A DNA stretch of 64,000 nucleotides, taken from assembly GCA_002900995.3 (NCBI GenBank), contig CM035310.1, forward strand, positions 1 through 64,000, read 5' to 3'. Of the stretch, positions 9,936 through 21,895 are shown piece by piece. A model generated the notes under the pieces. It worked only from the letters and a program-made list of their open reading frames with translations, was not told where the DNA came from and did not search any database. This DNA is from Ganoderma boninense. Lineage: Eukaryota > Basidiomycota > Agaricomycetes > Polyporales > Polyporaceae. Position 1 is the first letter of the stretch. The number at the start of each line of letters is the position of its first letter. The position numbers and the translations under genes are program-made.

Positions 9936-12900
9936 ATGGAGAAGCCCTCCAAAGTGCTATGTACCTGCTCGAAGTGTCGTGGGTTTTGGAGCACTGTAGA
10001 TGGCGAGGAGCGTCGTGGGCGACTGCTTCGACAGAAGACAGTCCAGCAACACAAGGAAGATGATGCTTGGGCCCGACGGATTCACGAAGATGGAGGAGAA
10101 ACCGACATTTCGAGCGCCATCTTACTTGCCTCGGCGTCCGATTCCCCTTCTGCCGACCGATCTCAGTCTCTTCCTGTGCGGCACAGAGACAAGGCGACGG
10201 AAGGATCGAGCTCATCGTCTGTGAGGAACACGAACACCCCGGTAAGTCACGACCAGTATTCATTATGCGATCGCCAAATTCAGGCTCTGACGACGGCCAT
10301 GCTTATGAAAGCATCTGGACTTCGACCATGGTATTAGTAGGGCTGGAAGCCACAGTCCATCTACACCCGAGGTGAGTCTTGAATTCCTATACATAGTCAT
10401 ACCGTTACCTTACTGGAAGCTCAGGGCGCGGGGATGTCTAATGCCTCTCAAGAGACCTCCGGCACAGGTAACCGTGACGAGGTTGCCAGCCAACCGCCTA
10501 GTGCATCCGCATCAGAGGTGCGAGAGGTCGTGTGTTCCTCATTCACACATGACTGAACCCTGAGCAGACTAGGTCTCAGGCCGTAGAAGTGGCGAAGAGT
10601 CGTCTTAAGTTGCTCTCAGATCTTCAGAGCATGGTGGACAAGATGTGTAAATCACTTCCGAATGGGACGCAGCTCACCTTCGATGTGGCGCCTACATCCC
10701 TCGAGCAGTCTGCGCCGGAACCTTCTTCGCCGGGGTTTACAACGCTCTACGCGTGGATAGAGGACCAGATACGCTACGTTTCTCAAGAATTGGTCCCGAT
10801 TGGGGATCACGACATGGACCAACGCCGGCTTGCGTTACTACGGCGTCTCAAGTCGGAGGTTGACCGGCTGACACAGTTGAAGGAGACTACCTGGGCTCGC
10901 CATCTCGCAACTCACATTATCAGATCGCACCTGAGCGAATCTGACGAGAAAGGACCCAAGGTCATCGAAGTCGGTACGCCCGATCCGCCGGAGATTCCAC
11001 TACATTAGATTTGCTGACTCCTCCTCGCAGAGCCACTCAAGGGGATCAGTTATGCGGCAACCTTACAACCGTACATTCTTGCCGGATTGCTTATGGCTAC
11101 TGTCCTCCACTCCCTGGCGGCCACCGCTCGGCTGCCCGTTCAATACGTTCTTCAAGTTCTTCAAGTAATTCTTCACGGAGCCTTCATGTTTTGCAATTCC
11201 AGCTTCGCCAGGAAGGCGACCCTCACGCCCGAACAGCATTCGATACTCGCATCCATCCCTCTCGGCATTGATACGGTGATCGAAAATCTCGACCTGGAAG
11301 CGGATCTCATCCGGTTCGCATGCTGCCCAAGCTGCCACAGCACGTATGCTCCTGATCGCCAGAAACCTACTGATCCCTATCCACATACGTGCACAAACCA
11401 GGAGACCGACAAACCAGTCTGTGGGGCCGCGCTCGTCTACGCGCAGAGACATAGTCCAAAGCGAAAGAAGGGGCCTCCCACTATCACGTATGAACCCTTC
11501 ATGGTCTTCCCTTTCCGCTCCCCGGTCTCGTGGCTTTCAGACTTTGTCAGACGCCCCGGCATCTGTACCCTCCTTCAGCACTCATGGGACCGGCAGGACT
11601 CGCCTGCTGGCACGGTTCGTGATATCCTTGACTCCGAGGCCGTCCGCGGATTTCTAGGCCCCGACGGAAAGACGCCCTTCTCTGCTCAACCCGAGGGCTC
11701 CCTCCATCTCGTCTTCAGTTTGTTCATCGACTGGTTCAACCCTTTTGGCAACAAAAAAGCAGGGAAATCCCACTCCGTCGGCGTAATCTACCTCGCTCTT
11801 CAGAACCTTCCCGATCACCTGCGTTATCGGGCTGAGAACATGTGCCTTATCGGAACCATTCCTGGGCCCCACGAACCCGAGCTCCATCAGCTCAACCACT
11901 TTCTACGACCACTGGTAGACGAATTGCTCGTGCTCTGGCATCGTGGGCTGCATCTTACCGAAACTGGGAAAAAGCAAGTCCTTCTGTTCATTCGAGCCGC
12001 TCTCATCCCTCTAGTCTGCGATGTGCCAGCTCTCCGGAAGGCAGGAGGATTCGCGGGACACATGTCGAGCCACTTCTGCTCTTTCTGTGAGCTTCCGAAG
12101 TCGAACATCAACGAGCTAGATCGAAAGAAGTGGGCGCGACATGGCAGGAGCGAACACCTGCTCTACGCCTCTCGCTGGCGGGACGCTAGGACGGAGGCTG
12201 CTCGCGACGCAGAGTTCAAGGCGCATGGGGTCCGTTGGAGTGAGCTGTTGCGGCTGGAATATTGGGATCCCACCAAATTCGCTGTCGTGGATGCGATGCA
12301 TAATCTTTTCCTCGGCGAACTTCGTCATCACTGTCGAGATGTGTGGGGGATTGATATCAAGGACAAGGGCGGAGACGGCCAACAGCTGGATCCCCATACC
12401 CCAGAACAGCAGCGTATTCAGCTCGAACGTATTCGTAGCGCCTTGACGGGTGGCCATAGAAATCCTCTCGATAAGATCCGCAAAGGGTATATCATCGCTG
12501 TCGCTCAACTCAATGGTGTCCTGCCCGTGGATGGGAATCCCGCGAAGAAGGCCTACGTGGATGCGTTACTTGCCTGGGTAAACCATCCACTTCTTGTGTA
12601 CAGACATGAAATAACTTATTGCTTCCATCGTTCAGGCAAAAAACAACGCGACTGTCAAGTTACCCCGTGTCCTCGAGGAACCAACCACGGACTTTGTAGC
12701 TCATGATGCTACTGGGAACATACCTAAGTCTCGAATCATTGACCGAGAGACAATCGAGCAAATACGAACCGACATCTCTGCTACTCACTTTCCGTCATGG
12801 ATGGAGCGGTCCCCGAGGAATTTCGGTAGCCCCAGCCACGGGAAGCTGAAGGCTGATCAATGGCGGACCGTGTGCACGGTGAGCTTGGTCATCACCCTAG

Positions 12901-14060
12901 TTCGATTGTGGGGGGTTCCTGGTGCACCCGAAGAACGCAGACGTCTCCTCGAGAACTTCGTCCATCTTGTCTGTGCTGTTGATCTGGCCACCAGACGGTC
13001 CATGTTCGCAGATAGGGTCGCTCGCTTTGATCAGCACATGTCCGCCTATCTATCGTCCCTTCGTTCTTTATTCAACCACCAGCTCGTACCCAACCATCAT
13101 CTATCCTTGCATCTTCACGAATTTCTCCAGCTCTTTGGCCCCGTACACGGATGGTGGACGTTTCCGTTTGAACGCTTCAATGGGCTCCTTCAACGTCTGA
13201 ATACCAATTGCAGACCAGGTATGTCCAACTTCTCCCTAGTTCAAGTTGGCGAAGAATCATGCTTACCAGTACTCTTAGAACACATGCCGCTTACGTTCAT
13301 GCGGTATTTCTATATCGGTGCCAACCTGCGGTGGTTTTTGACAGGCTACGAGTGGCCAAACACCAAGGACTTCAAGTCCATGGTGAACGCGTTCACAGAA
13401 GCATTCTCCAGCATCTCCAGTGGGGCGCGCCTCAGAGACTTCATGGCGTTTGGGGCTAGCGGGTGTCAGCCCTCTTTAGACAACTACAACGAAGACAAGG
13501 AGGAACGTCTTCCCCAAGCGGTATACAAGAAGCTCATCGCTCTCCTGTCCTCCACTGCCACTCCCTTCTCGTCAGCGTACGCCCCTGACCCACGCCACCC
13601 AATCCTCAATGACAGGGTCAACTACGTATCTCGCATACGACACACTGGCGTAACATTCGCCAGTCAGCGTTCCGGGATCCGCGACTCCTTCATTGTATTC
13701 GAAGACGTCATGCGGGACGGTTTGCCAGGAACCTTTCCTTGCGCTGGGAAAATCATCGATATTTTCTTGCATGTTCGTGCTGGCCACGGTGAGCCAACCG
13801 TCGAATATTTTGCTGTTATCGAGGAGTATACTCCTCTCAGCGAGCTCGATGCGACCCAAGACCCATATAGAAGATTTCCGGACCTCCAAACCCGGTTATT
13901 CTACCGTCGTACTCGCTCTTCTCCCCACGTTATTCGACTTGAGGCCATACGCGCGCACTTCGCAGCCATGTTCTATAAACCTGAGGGTATCAATGAAGAA
14001 TGCGTCGTTGTGCGTTCTCTTGACAGGGTACGTGGGCGCATGCAGTGGTCCCCCAGATGA
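9936..14060 (+). mobile_element. Plavaka/CACTA-type (Tnp2-like) transposase gene
   Basis: The first exon from 9936 encodes a Cys cluster (CTCSKC, residues 9-14) followed by GRLLRQKTVQQHKEDD, the usual N-terminus of basidiomycete Plavaka transposases. Good exon joins: 10568-10973 to 11031-about 12577, and about 12639 onward to 14060. Exon order between about 10240 and 10567 is uncertain. The catalytic region shows FIDWFNPFGNK, where the Asp fits the first acidic residue of the DDE fold, and FAVVDAMHNLFLGELRHHCR, with the second Asp. Zinc-binding FCSFCELPK and the diagnostic GPVHGWWTFPFERFNGLLQR follow. I saw no stop or frameshift in the main exons, so it may be active. It would cut and rejoin element ends. 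It lies centrally between the two 1.2-kb inverted repeats. Confidence 0.88.
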
Positions 14061-14352
14061 ACTGACAACCCCGCCACAGAGCTAGCTACACCTCGATGAC
14101 TGCGCTGCACTTCCAATTCATCGAGACGTTGGTTTCTGCTAAGCCGAGCTGCATAGAAGTTGTCGGCGCCGCCCTTGTTGGTTTGTCGGACCTCATTAAA
14201 TGGACGCCAGCCGTTACTGAATACGAGACACGCTGTTAGTCTCCGTAGCCGACCATAGGCCTGATTGTAGATGACAGTCGATCTATTGCCATAACACGCT
14301 GTGTACATGATTCGGAATGTACCACTTCCGATTCCAACCGTGACCACTGACC

Positions 14353-15080
14353 TCACATGGCATCCACAGCAGTGGTGTCAGAGTCTTCTGTCTCGGAGTC
14401 CGACGCCCCAATCTCGTCGTTCGAGCCAATGTCCCCGTCCTCCTCATCCCCCCCATCATCCTCACCCTCCTCACTACTCGAGTCTGATAGCTGTTCGAAA
14501 TAAGCATCGCCCAGATATTGGCGGCAATACATGGTGAATTTAGACGGTATGGCGTAGCCAATGGCGTCGAGATTTGCCTGGAGTTGTTGCGCCTTGGAGC
14601 GGACACGCCAGAAAATGTCCCAAAGGACGCGGTTGAAGTCCGAGAAGACGAGGGAGTCCTTGAACCGAAGGTACAACCATGTCTCACCGTGAAGTTGTTC
14701 GCTGGGTGCCCATGGCGAGAAGCGGACTTCAAGACGCCCCTGTGGATGTACCGTGAGCATGTCTCTTTTCGAACGCTCATCATTACTCACAGTATCAGAA
14801 ACAATCTTCCAGGTGTCAGTGACCCTCACAGCTACGATGGTGACAGAGTACGAGTGACCCGTTATGACCATTCCGACTACGATATCATATCAAAGCGTGG
14901 CCGTACGGGAGGTAATGCAAGGAACTCACATTCTTCATGAGCGAGCTCACTGAGAAGAACGCCACCCGGCGCGAAGTAGGGGACGACATCGCGCTCATTA
15001 GAGGATGCGTAGTTGACGTTGATCACGGCGGCAAACCGAGTGATTGGGCTAGATGACGGATGAGCTACTTTTGGAGGCAT
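14353..15080 (-). CDS. small protein with acidic C-terminal tail, convergent with the transposase
   Basis: The start is at 15080 (MPPKVAHPSSSPITRF). The model has two introns: GTGAGT near 14938 to TAG near 14883, and GTGAGT near 14800 to CAG near 14740. The core contains WLYLRFKDSLVFSDF, RVLWDIFWRVRSKAQQ and KFTMYCRQYLGDAYF. The last roughly 45 residues are almost entirely Asp, Glu, Ser and Gly. It ends at 14353, so the gene faces the transposase tail to tail. I do not recognise a family. Position between the transposase and the right arm suggests an accessory element protein, which is inference only. Confidence 0.6.
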
Positions 15081-15259
15081 GTGGGCGCGGCACACGCACT
15101 AGTTCAAAGGCACCCTGTTCATTGCGGCAGTGGAAGAGAGCCAAGGTTCGACGGAGTGGCGGCAGGATGTAATGGTGGTCAGTAGAAGAGGGATATACGT
15201 GAACACCACGTACGGCTAATGTCTGAGATGGACGTAAACGACCTTTGTCTACAGCGCGC

Positions 15260-15642
15260 AAAGAGCGCCAAGGCCAGGACTTCGCGGCGTCACGCGCGAC
15301 GAAGAGCATCGCGTCTTGTACAGGCAAGTGTGCAGATGGAGATGGGCCATAGGAAGAGCATCCGAGCGACGCCTTGAAGCCTAATGCAAAGGTTGGAGAT
15401 GCCTCCTTCGCCCACTAAGGTCCGCTGCTTCCCATCCTTCCCCGCAATCAGAGGGAATATCGAAAGACAAGATACATGCACGTACGATGAACATAAAGAA
15501 GACTCTAGACAGGCACCTCCTGGTGTACACCCCCGCTCCTCGGATGTGTGCGTCACCCATGTCCAGCTGGCGCACGACAGGAGGCCAAGGCTCCAGACAC
15601 GACTGTAGTTGCCTTCCAGGGACACTCTGGAAGTGGAGGAGA
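15260..15642 (-). repeat. inner extension of repeat copy B, shared with copy C only
   Basis: Read on the minus strand, this stretch resembles 28080-28400 (+) next to copy C: both carry ATCTTGTCT...TTCGA.ATTCC, then GGGxGAAGGAG, then TTGCCTGTA.GA.GCG and TGGCGCTCTTTGCG. Similarity is clear but diverged, unlike the near-identical core. The left arm (copy A) lacks it. So the repeat unit is longer than the 1,227-bp inverted pair, and copies B and C keep more of it. Confidence 0.7.
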
Positions 15643-16869
15643 GCGGATGAGGATGGAGATGGGGAGACGAGGACCACCTGACGAACGCGGCAGGGAGAGG
15701 AAGAGATCTGAGCCACAGGTCGTCGGAGTAGTAAGGCGAAAGACCACTCACTGGAGAGGAGGGCGGTCGACGTTGACCAGAGCGGAATCTTGGCGTACGA
15801 GAGCCACGTCCAGCTCGAGGACGTGACGCTCAGAGCGTCGCTGTCGTCGAAGGCGGGCTACGATTGGGAGCCTTCGCCGCCGTGCGATGTCGCAGAGCGT
15901 GGACAAGTGATTCGGATCAGCATACCCGTACGAACACGGCCACAAGAGTGGAAGGAAGTGAGCCTCACCTGCGGGCTTGCGGACCCGCGCACTCGTCACC
16001 GGAGTCCTCGCCGTCATCGCTCAGGCCTCGCCCGCCGACGCCTCCAGGGAGGTGAGCCGATCGAGCCGAGCCGTCATTGCAGGGTGCTTTGCGGACCACG
16101 ATGGACGGAGTTGCAGAGAGGAGAGGGTGGTAGTATGGGCAGACCTGCGCGCTCGTCACCGGAGTCCTCGCCATCGTCGCTCAGGCCTCGCCCGCCGACG
16201 CCTCCAGGGAGGTGAGCCGATCGAGCCGGACCGTCATTGCAAGGGCGCACTGAGGATGGCGGGCCAGTGGACATTGCGGATGGAGCGAGCTGGAGGAGAC
16301 GCATCAAGACAAAGCGGAGGGTGGGGTGGGGCGTGGTGCAAATTCGAGCGAAGCAAAGAGGCCAGACGTGGCAAGCGAGGGCAAGCGCTGAACGGCGTCT
16401 CTCGGCCCGGATCCGTACGCCTGCGCTCCGCAGGGTCCCACTCTGTCCCACTCTGCTCTGCTCTGCTCTGCTACTCCGTCCGCTCGTGGTCTATCCATCC
16501 TCTTATCACGCGTACTGAGGTCGGACTCCTCCTCTCGCCTTCAAGCCAGCCTTAACCCTCCAAGCTGACGCCGAATACGCCCGCAATTGCCACATCTGAC
16601 CCCGGTCTCCTTTGCACACTTACTATTAGTAGAGGTCGACCCCCGACCGGTCGTGGAAGCTTGTCCGGCCAATCAAACCCCGTCCAGCGGCGAGACATGG
16701 TCAGCCATGGCTGCTTTTTCGGCTGGACTCCCCTGCTCAATTTCAGCACGCGTATGTGAACGATACGATTTTCTTGGCTGATTTATATACTGACCACTCC
16801 CTGTCTACGTAACTCCAAATCGCGGTCCCACTCCCGCTCGGGGTCCCCTGAGGCTTTCCGCTACCTCTC
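15643..16869 (-). repeat. 1,227-bp inverted repeat, right arm (repeat family copy B)
   Basis: Reverse complement of 1051-2277 without gaps. It repeats the TATA-like box, the AGAGC microsatellite and the paired 97-bp units. The outer boundary is sharp at 16869/16870. The bases just outside the two arms (GATGGGAT left, CCTGGCAT right) do not form an evident target-site duplication. Copies A and B may have been homogenised recently by transposition, gene conversion or inversion-type recombination. Confidence 0.9.
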
Positions 16870-17924
16870 CCTGGCATCCGGGGTGTGCCTCCTCTTCTCG
16901 AACGGCTCATCAGCCGGGGAGTTTGAGACGTCGCTCTCCTGGAAGCCGCGCTAGAGCGTGGCTACTTCTCCTGCGCTGCATTCGTTGCACTCTTGGAGAG
17001 GTGGGCTGGAAGTGGGCGAGGTTTTGACTGGAGAATGAAGTTGACGGCTGGAACGTCCCACTTGTTTTTTTGTATATGATGATGTATCTGTGTGTCCGGA
17101 CGTCATACCATGATGTCCTTAGAGTCTAGAGGTGCAGGGGCATGCGCGCCAAGCGATTACAGTTTGCGAACCGACTTCAAGCTCGCTCCATGGCTCTCAA
17201 TTCGATCATGCCGGCCAAAATGGTATCCACCCCTAGCTGAATGCTATGTACATCGCTGTGATAACCAGAAGTGTGTGCAAAATAATAGCGCATGGGCTGA
17301 AAGCTTGCGCTTCGTCTCGAAGGTTGGCGCATCATCTCGAAAGTTGGATGAGGGTTTCTAGTTCTAGCTCGAGTGTGTGCCCAAGTCGGTTCCTCCGAGT
17401 CCAGCCTGTGCGTCACCCAAGCCTCCACAAATATCTCTGCCAACAAGAACATGCTGGGGAGGACGTTACGACAGAATGTATCGGCTGTGGCGGGGAAAAG
17501 ACTGCAGATCTTGTACATGTGGTTGTCGTGCCGCCCTGGTCGCTCTCATCCCCGGACCCATGCTGGAACGGAGCGTTAGACCGTGCACCATGGAAAGGAG
17601 GCAGAGAGAACGCACAGTCTGCCCGACAGGACACTCCGCCCGTTTCGGCTGACAACCCGCCCGCGACGGCGTGTCCTGACGGCGGTGACCTGAGCAGAGG
17701 AATGATTGCCGTACGTACCACTCTCGAGGTTCACAAAGGCTTGCGACAAAACATGCATACTAGGCGGGAATTCAGACTGAACATCGCACCCGACAGACAA
17801 CTACTGACAATTAATAATTGACACAAGCTAAGGCATAGCCGACAAGGATAGGACGGGATAACATAAAGGCTAGCGAAAGGATTGCTCCACCGATGGGAGA
17901 AGACCATGTTATGACTGGGAACCC
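16870..17924. other. no supported complete gene; possible gene remnant at the repeat edge
   Basis: Just outside the right arm the plus strand encodes a Leu/Ala-rich stretch (about 16932-17060, with VALLEAALERGYFSCAAFV) that reads like the end of a real protein but has a stop upstream and no start. It could be a gene tail cut by insertion of the repeat unit. The rest (17060-17924) shows nothing recognisable. Confidence 0.4.
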
Positions 17925-20900
17925 TACAGGTCAAATTTCAGCCCACTGCAGGTTTGAATAATGGGCGACAACTTACAGAGGGCGGCTCCGGCGATGGCTC
18001 AAAATTGAAATCGAAGTCGTCGTCGATTATCTCAAGCTCTTGACGAAGGTACGCGTCGTGAGAATCGAGCCATGCTTGATCGTAACAATTGCGCCAGAGA
18101 CCTATGGGAGCGATCCCATTTTCGACCGAGTCCTTGGGCAACATCCGATCCCGCGGTGGGTTGCCCCGTGTGGCGCGCTCGTGTGTTGGATTTCCGTACA
18201 GAGTGCGGTAGTCCGCGTCAAGAGCCCACCAGTAGTTGCATAGTGCCTGGCTGGCCCATTTCGGCCGGAGAATGTAGAACTGGACCGGAAACTTCTTCTT
18301 ATTACCCCCTACAGGTTCATCTCCGTCCATATTGCCAGGCTCGAGGAGGAGCCACAGTCGAATGTGGCGAAGGTTGCCGCGACGGCGAACAACAACGCTA
18401 CGAGCAAAGTGAATCTGGGTCGGTAATGTATGAGTATAGCAATATTGCCTTATTACCCACATGAACCCTCACCGAGCGTTTTCTAGAGTTCCTAGCAGCC
18501 TGGGCCTTGATAGTGTTCACCTTCTCCTCGGTGAGTGGTTCTATTGACTCTCGCCACTGCCTCCTACGGTAGGGCATGTGCTTGTCGAGGACGCTCCCGA
18601 CCACTTCACGAGTAAGAAGATGCGGTGGGGTGGGGTTTTTAAGATATGCACCTCCCGCCACCCTGGCGAAATAGTGGTCTAGGAAGACCTGGCGGGCGAT
18701 TCGGTTAGGCTTGAATTTCTTCCACGACTGCTCGAAGTCGACGAAGAAGTCCTGGGCCGTGCACTTCAACTCCCCGTCGTCGAATTGTTTGATCTGTTCG
18801 TCGGTTAACGCTGGGAATAAAACGCCGGAATGCTTCCAGTCGTCAATGCCTAGCATGCTCTGGAACAGATTCCTCACGCGGGCCTACGCGAAGGAGGTCG
18901 TGAATGCCGCATTTTGAAGAATTATTTGGGAAGGGCACGTACTCTTAGGCGAGTGTAATGCTCGTCCTCCACTATGTCTTCGTCAGTTTCTGACCCGTCG
19001 TCGTCGCCCCGCCAACGAGCCACTTTCGCTGAGACGCGCTTCTTCCTCTTTCGAGCTGCCAACGTCGGGTTATTTAGCTTACGGTCACGCACAGACTGCA
19101 CCGGAGTCCGTGCACGGCGTGGGGGTCTCTCAGAGGACTTCGAGGAACTCGGAGAGCTCGACCGCGGACCGTTCAATGGCGCATTGTTCGATCGCAAGTC
19201 TAAGAGAGCTTCGAGCGTGCGCCGCCTGGCGTCAATGTTAGGGTGGGCGGGGGATGATGGACGTAATATACTCACTGCAGGTCAGAGTTTTCTTTCAGAT
19301 TTGTGTTCATCGCATGCAGTTCGTTGAACAGCATCGCAACGATTCCTCCTGTCAAATTCCCGGATTGATCCCCGGACGGAGGAGCAGGGGGAGGGGCAGT
19401 TGGAGGAGTGGATGTAGGCCCCGTGGCGTCCGACAGCCTTTCCGTAGCTGCACGGCTGAACTGAGGCTTGACTCAGTCGTACATCCTGAAAAGCACCAAA
19501 TGACTTGCGAATTGCTCACCCTTCCATAGGAGGGGCCACCCTGCGGTTCTCCCGACGCTGTCCCTCCAACATCGACCTGTCGGGCCTTCGGCCGGTACTG
19601 CTCAAATAACCCATTCCAGAGGCTCCGGTTTGCAGGGCTTACCTTTCCCTTGACCCTAGACGGCATTGAACAGTCCTCGGTACCGCCAAGATCCTGAAAC
19701 ACTGCGTCAAACAGTGATATGGAATATTAGGAGAATACTTACGAATTGACTTCCGGAAAATGGCAGAGCGGAACCAACGTTCAGCTCGTTCATGTCCGCA
19801 AACGTCTGAACGGGCTGACTCTCTGTCAAATGTGGGGCTTGCGGCACTTGAGATACAACTGGTAAAGATGGCGACGGCGCGTGATAGCTTGCACGCGGAG
19901 ATGGTAGGCCACAATCCATACAGTCAGAGCTTGCATCAAACATGTGAACGTCCAGCTCTATGGCACCCCCCTCTGGTTCTGGACTTCGAGGTGGAGGGGA
20001 GGGCGGAGAGGGGGCCTCTGATCCTAGCGGCGGTTGTGGAGGATATCCAACCACCTGTGCCTCCTTTGTTGCGTGTGGGTAGGGTGCGAAGGCACCAGGG
20101 CCGGGGTGCCGTTCAAGTTCGTTGGATTCTCCAAGATGGGCCGCAGCTTCTGCAGACATAGCCCCAGTGTCGGTATGGGAGATATGCGGAGACTGTGGAG
20201 GCGGTTGTTGATCGTCCGACTGTGCCGGCGGTTGTGGAGGATATCCAACCACCTGTGCCTCCTTTGTTGCGTGTGGGTAGGGTGCGAAGGCACCAGGGCC
20301 GGGGTGCCGTTCAAGTTCGTTGGATTCTCCAAGATGGGCCGCAGCTTCTGCAGACATAGCCCCAGTGTCGGTATGGGAGATATGCGGAGACTGTGGAGGC
20401 GGTTGTTGATCGTTCGACTGTGCCGGGGGAAGTTGGGTTTGTGACGGCCCCGCGCCCTGCGGCACAACGATAAGACTAGTTGGGATCGACATGAACGCCG
20501 CTTCACTCGCAGCTATCTCGACCTGTGCAGCTTGCTTTGAGTATAGGCTGAGGACATGAAGGCGCTCCTCGTCGGTGAGGTTCACCCAAGTAACCTGGGC
20601 TTCTTCATCGCTCTGAGGAAAGCATCATAAGCTACCCCAGACTCATGCGTAAAACTATTTACATACCATAAGCTCTGGCTCTTGTCGACGCTGCTGTCGA
20701 AGACACTTGAGTAGATGAAGGACATGCGGGTTGACCGGAGGGACTCGAGTCGGCCCAGGCGGAGGGCATATCCAGCTGACGGATCTAGCCAGCTGGGACG
20801 AGCCTGCCTGGGGTGGGGGGTTGGCCGACTCAGATGACTGCAATTTCATCTGAACGAGGAGGAACATACTGTATTCGCCGTGAGCTGTTTGCCTCCTCCT

Positions 20901-21509
20901 TGCTGAAAGCCGGGGTAGGACGACTTGCATGTCTTCGCGCGTTCATCCCGCGCCAAACCTTGCTGGTAGGCAACCTGATCCCGAAATCCGTGGTAGCACG
21001 GGACAAATGGAAGGCCGGTAAAGTCGCACTTCACAGACTAGACCGATATAGAGTGAGTCGCATAAAATGTTAATTCCATCCCAGGTCCTCTCACCGTCTT
21101 TGGAGAACCCAATTTTCGCCCTTGCAAAGTCGGATCTTGAAATGACAGCTGAAATCTAGTCAGGACGTGATTTCTGCATCTGGATACGCGTAAACGTACT
21201 TCGTATTGAGGTGTCACCTCGAGAGGAGGAGGGTGGGACTAAAAGTCGTCAGTAGGGTAGAAATCTAGTATCGAACGCGATGTCACCCACAACCTGTCCG
21301 TCCACCCTAGCCACCTTCACATTTTCCATTTGGTGAGCAAGTTTTCCCCCCAAGGGCCGTTTCGGAGGACGTGTCCATCCAGCGGAGACCTTCGCCAGAG
21401 GCTCAGGAAGGCCCGAAGCGCTACTAGAAGGCTGCGCATGCGTGGACGTTGGATTTGGCTGCTCCGGTGTGAGCGTAGGAGAGTGGTGAGTGGGTGTACA
21501 TCCCTCCAT
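17925..21509 (-). CDS. uncharacterised multi-exon basidiomycete protein with conserved C-terminal domain
   Basis: Exons read leftwards. The N-terminal part (about 21509-20655) is only approximately placed. A long Pro/Ser/Gln-rich exon (about 20590-19740) holds two 66-residue tandem units. Further exons carry RSLWNGLFEQYRPKARQVDV and the Lys/Arg-rich LAARKRKKRVSAKVARWRG, likely nuclear. The last two exons join cleanly: HYTRLR to ARVRNLFQSMLGI, and RNSRKRS to IHFARSVVVRRRG. They form a domain with FVDFEQSWKKFKPN, LLTREVVGSVLDKHMPY, HIRLWLLLEPGN and RPKWASQALCNYWWALDADY. A final donor near 17970 would end the protein in WAEI at about 17925. No function is known to me. Its basic patch and conserved domain suggest a nuclear protein. 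Confidence 0.6.
20031..20426 (-). repeat. 198-bp near-perfect tandem duplication in coding sequence
   Basis: Two head-to-tail units begin at 20031 and 20229 and differ by one base that I could see (C/T, near 20217 versus 20415). The unit is 66 codons, so the frame is kept, and it encodes a Pro/Gln/His-rich segment (SPHISHTDTGAMSAEAAAHL and HPGPGAFAPYPHATKEAQ). The identity implies a recent in-frame duplication, or an assembly artefact. Confidence 0.9.
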
Positions 21510-21895
21510 GGAGGGGGACCGCGAGGATGAGGCAGTGGAGTATGACGAGACCCCAAGTCGGGGTCGGGCACTGGAATATATAGGCTGGGTGCATCGCAGG
21601 CAATGCTATTGTAAATGTCACATCTTTTGGCAGTCAACGAAGGCAAAGAAATTTAGAGCTTAACAAAGTGACCAAAGAGTTCAGGGCGAGCTTGTAACCA
21701 CGGCTTGGCCGAGCGAGGTCGAGACAATAGCCAAGTAGGAAGGCCCGTTTGCAATCGTTGCACGTCACGGCGTGACTCAGTGACAGAGTCTGCCAGGCCA
21801 CACGTTTGTCGCCATCACCACCTTCGAACTCAGGAACGCTTGTTTATCGTATTGCACGGACTACGTACAGGTAAAATCCGACAAAAGGACTTTCA

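Noticed and set aside
16870..17060. gene tail (VALLEAALERGYF...) truncated by the right repeat arm
   Set aside because: Suggestive composition only; there is an in-frame stop upstream and no identifiable family, so it is not listed as a gene.
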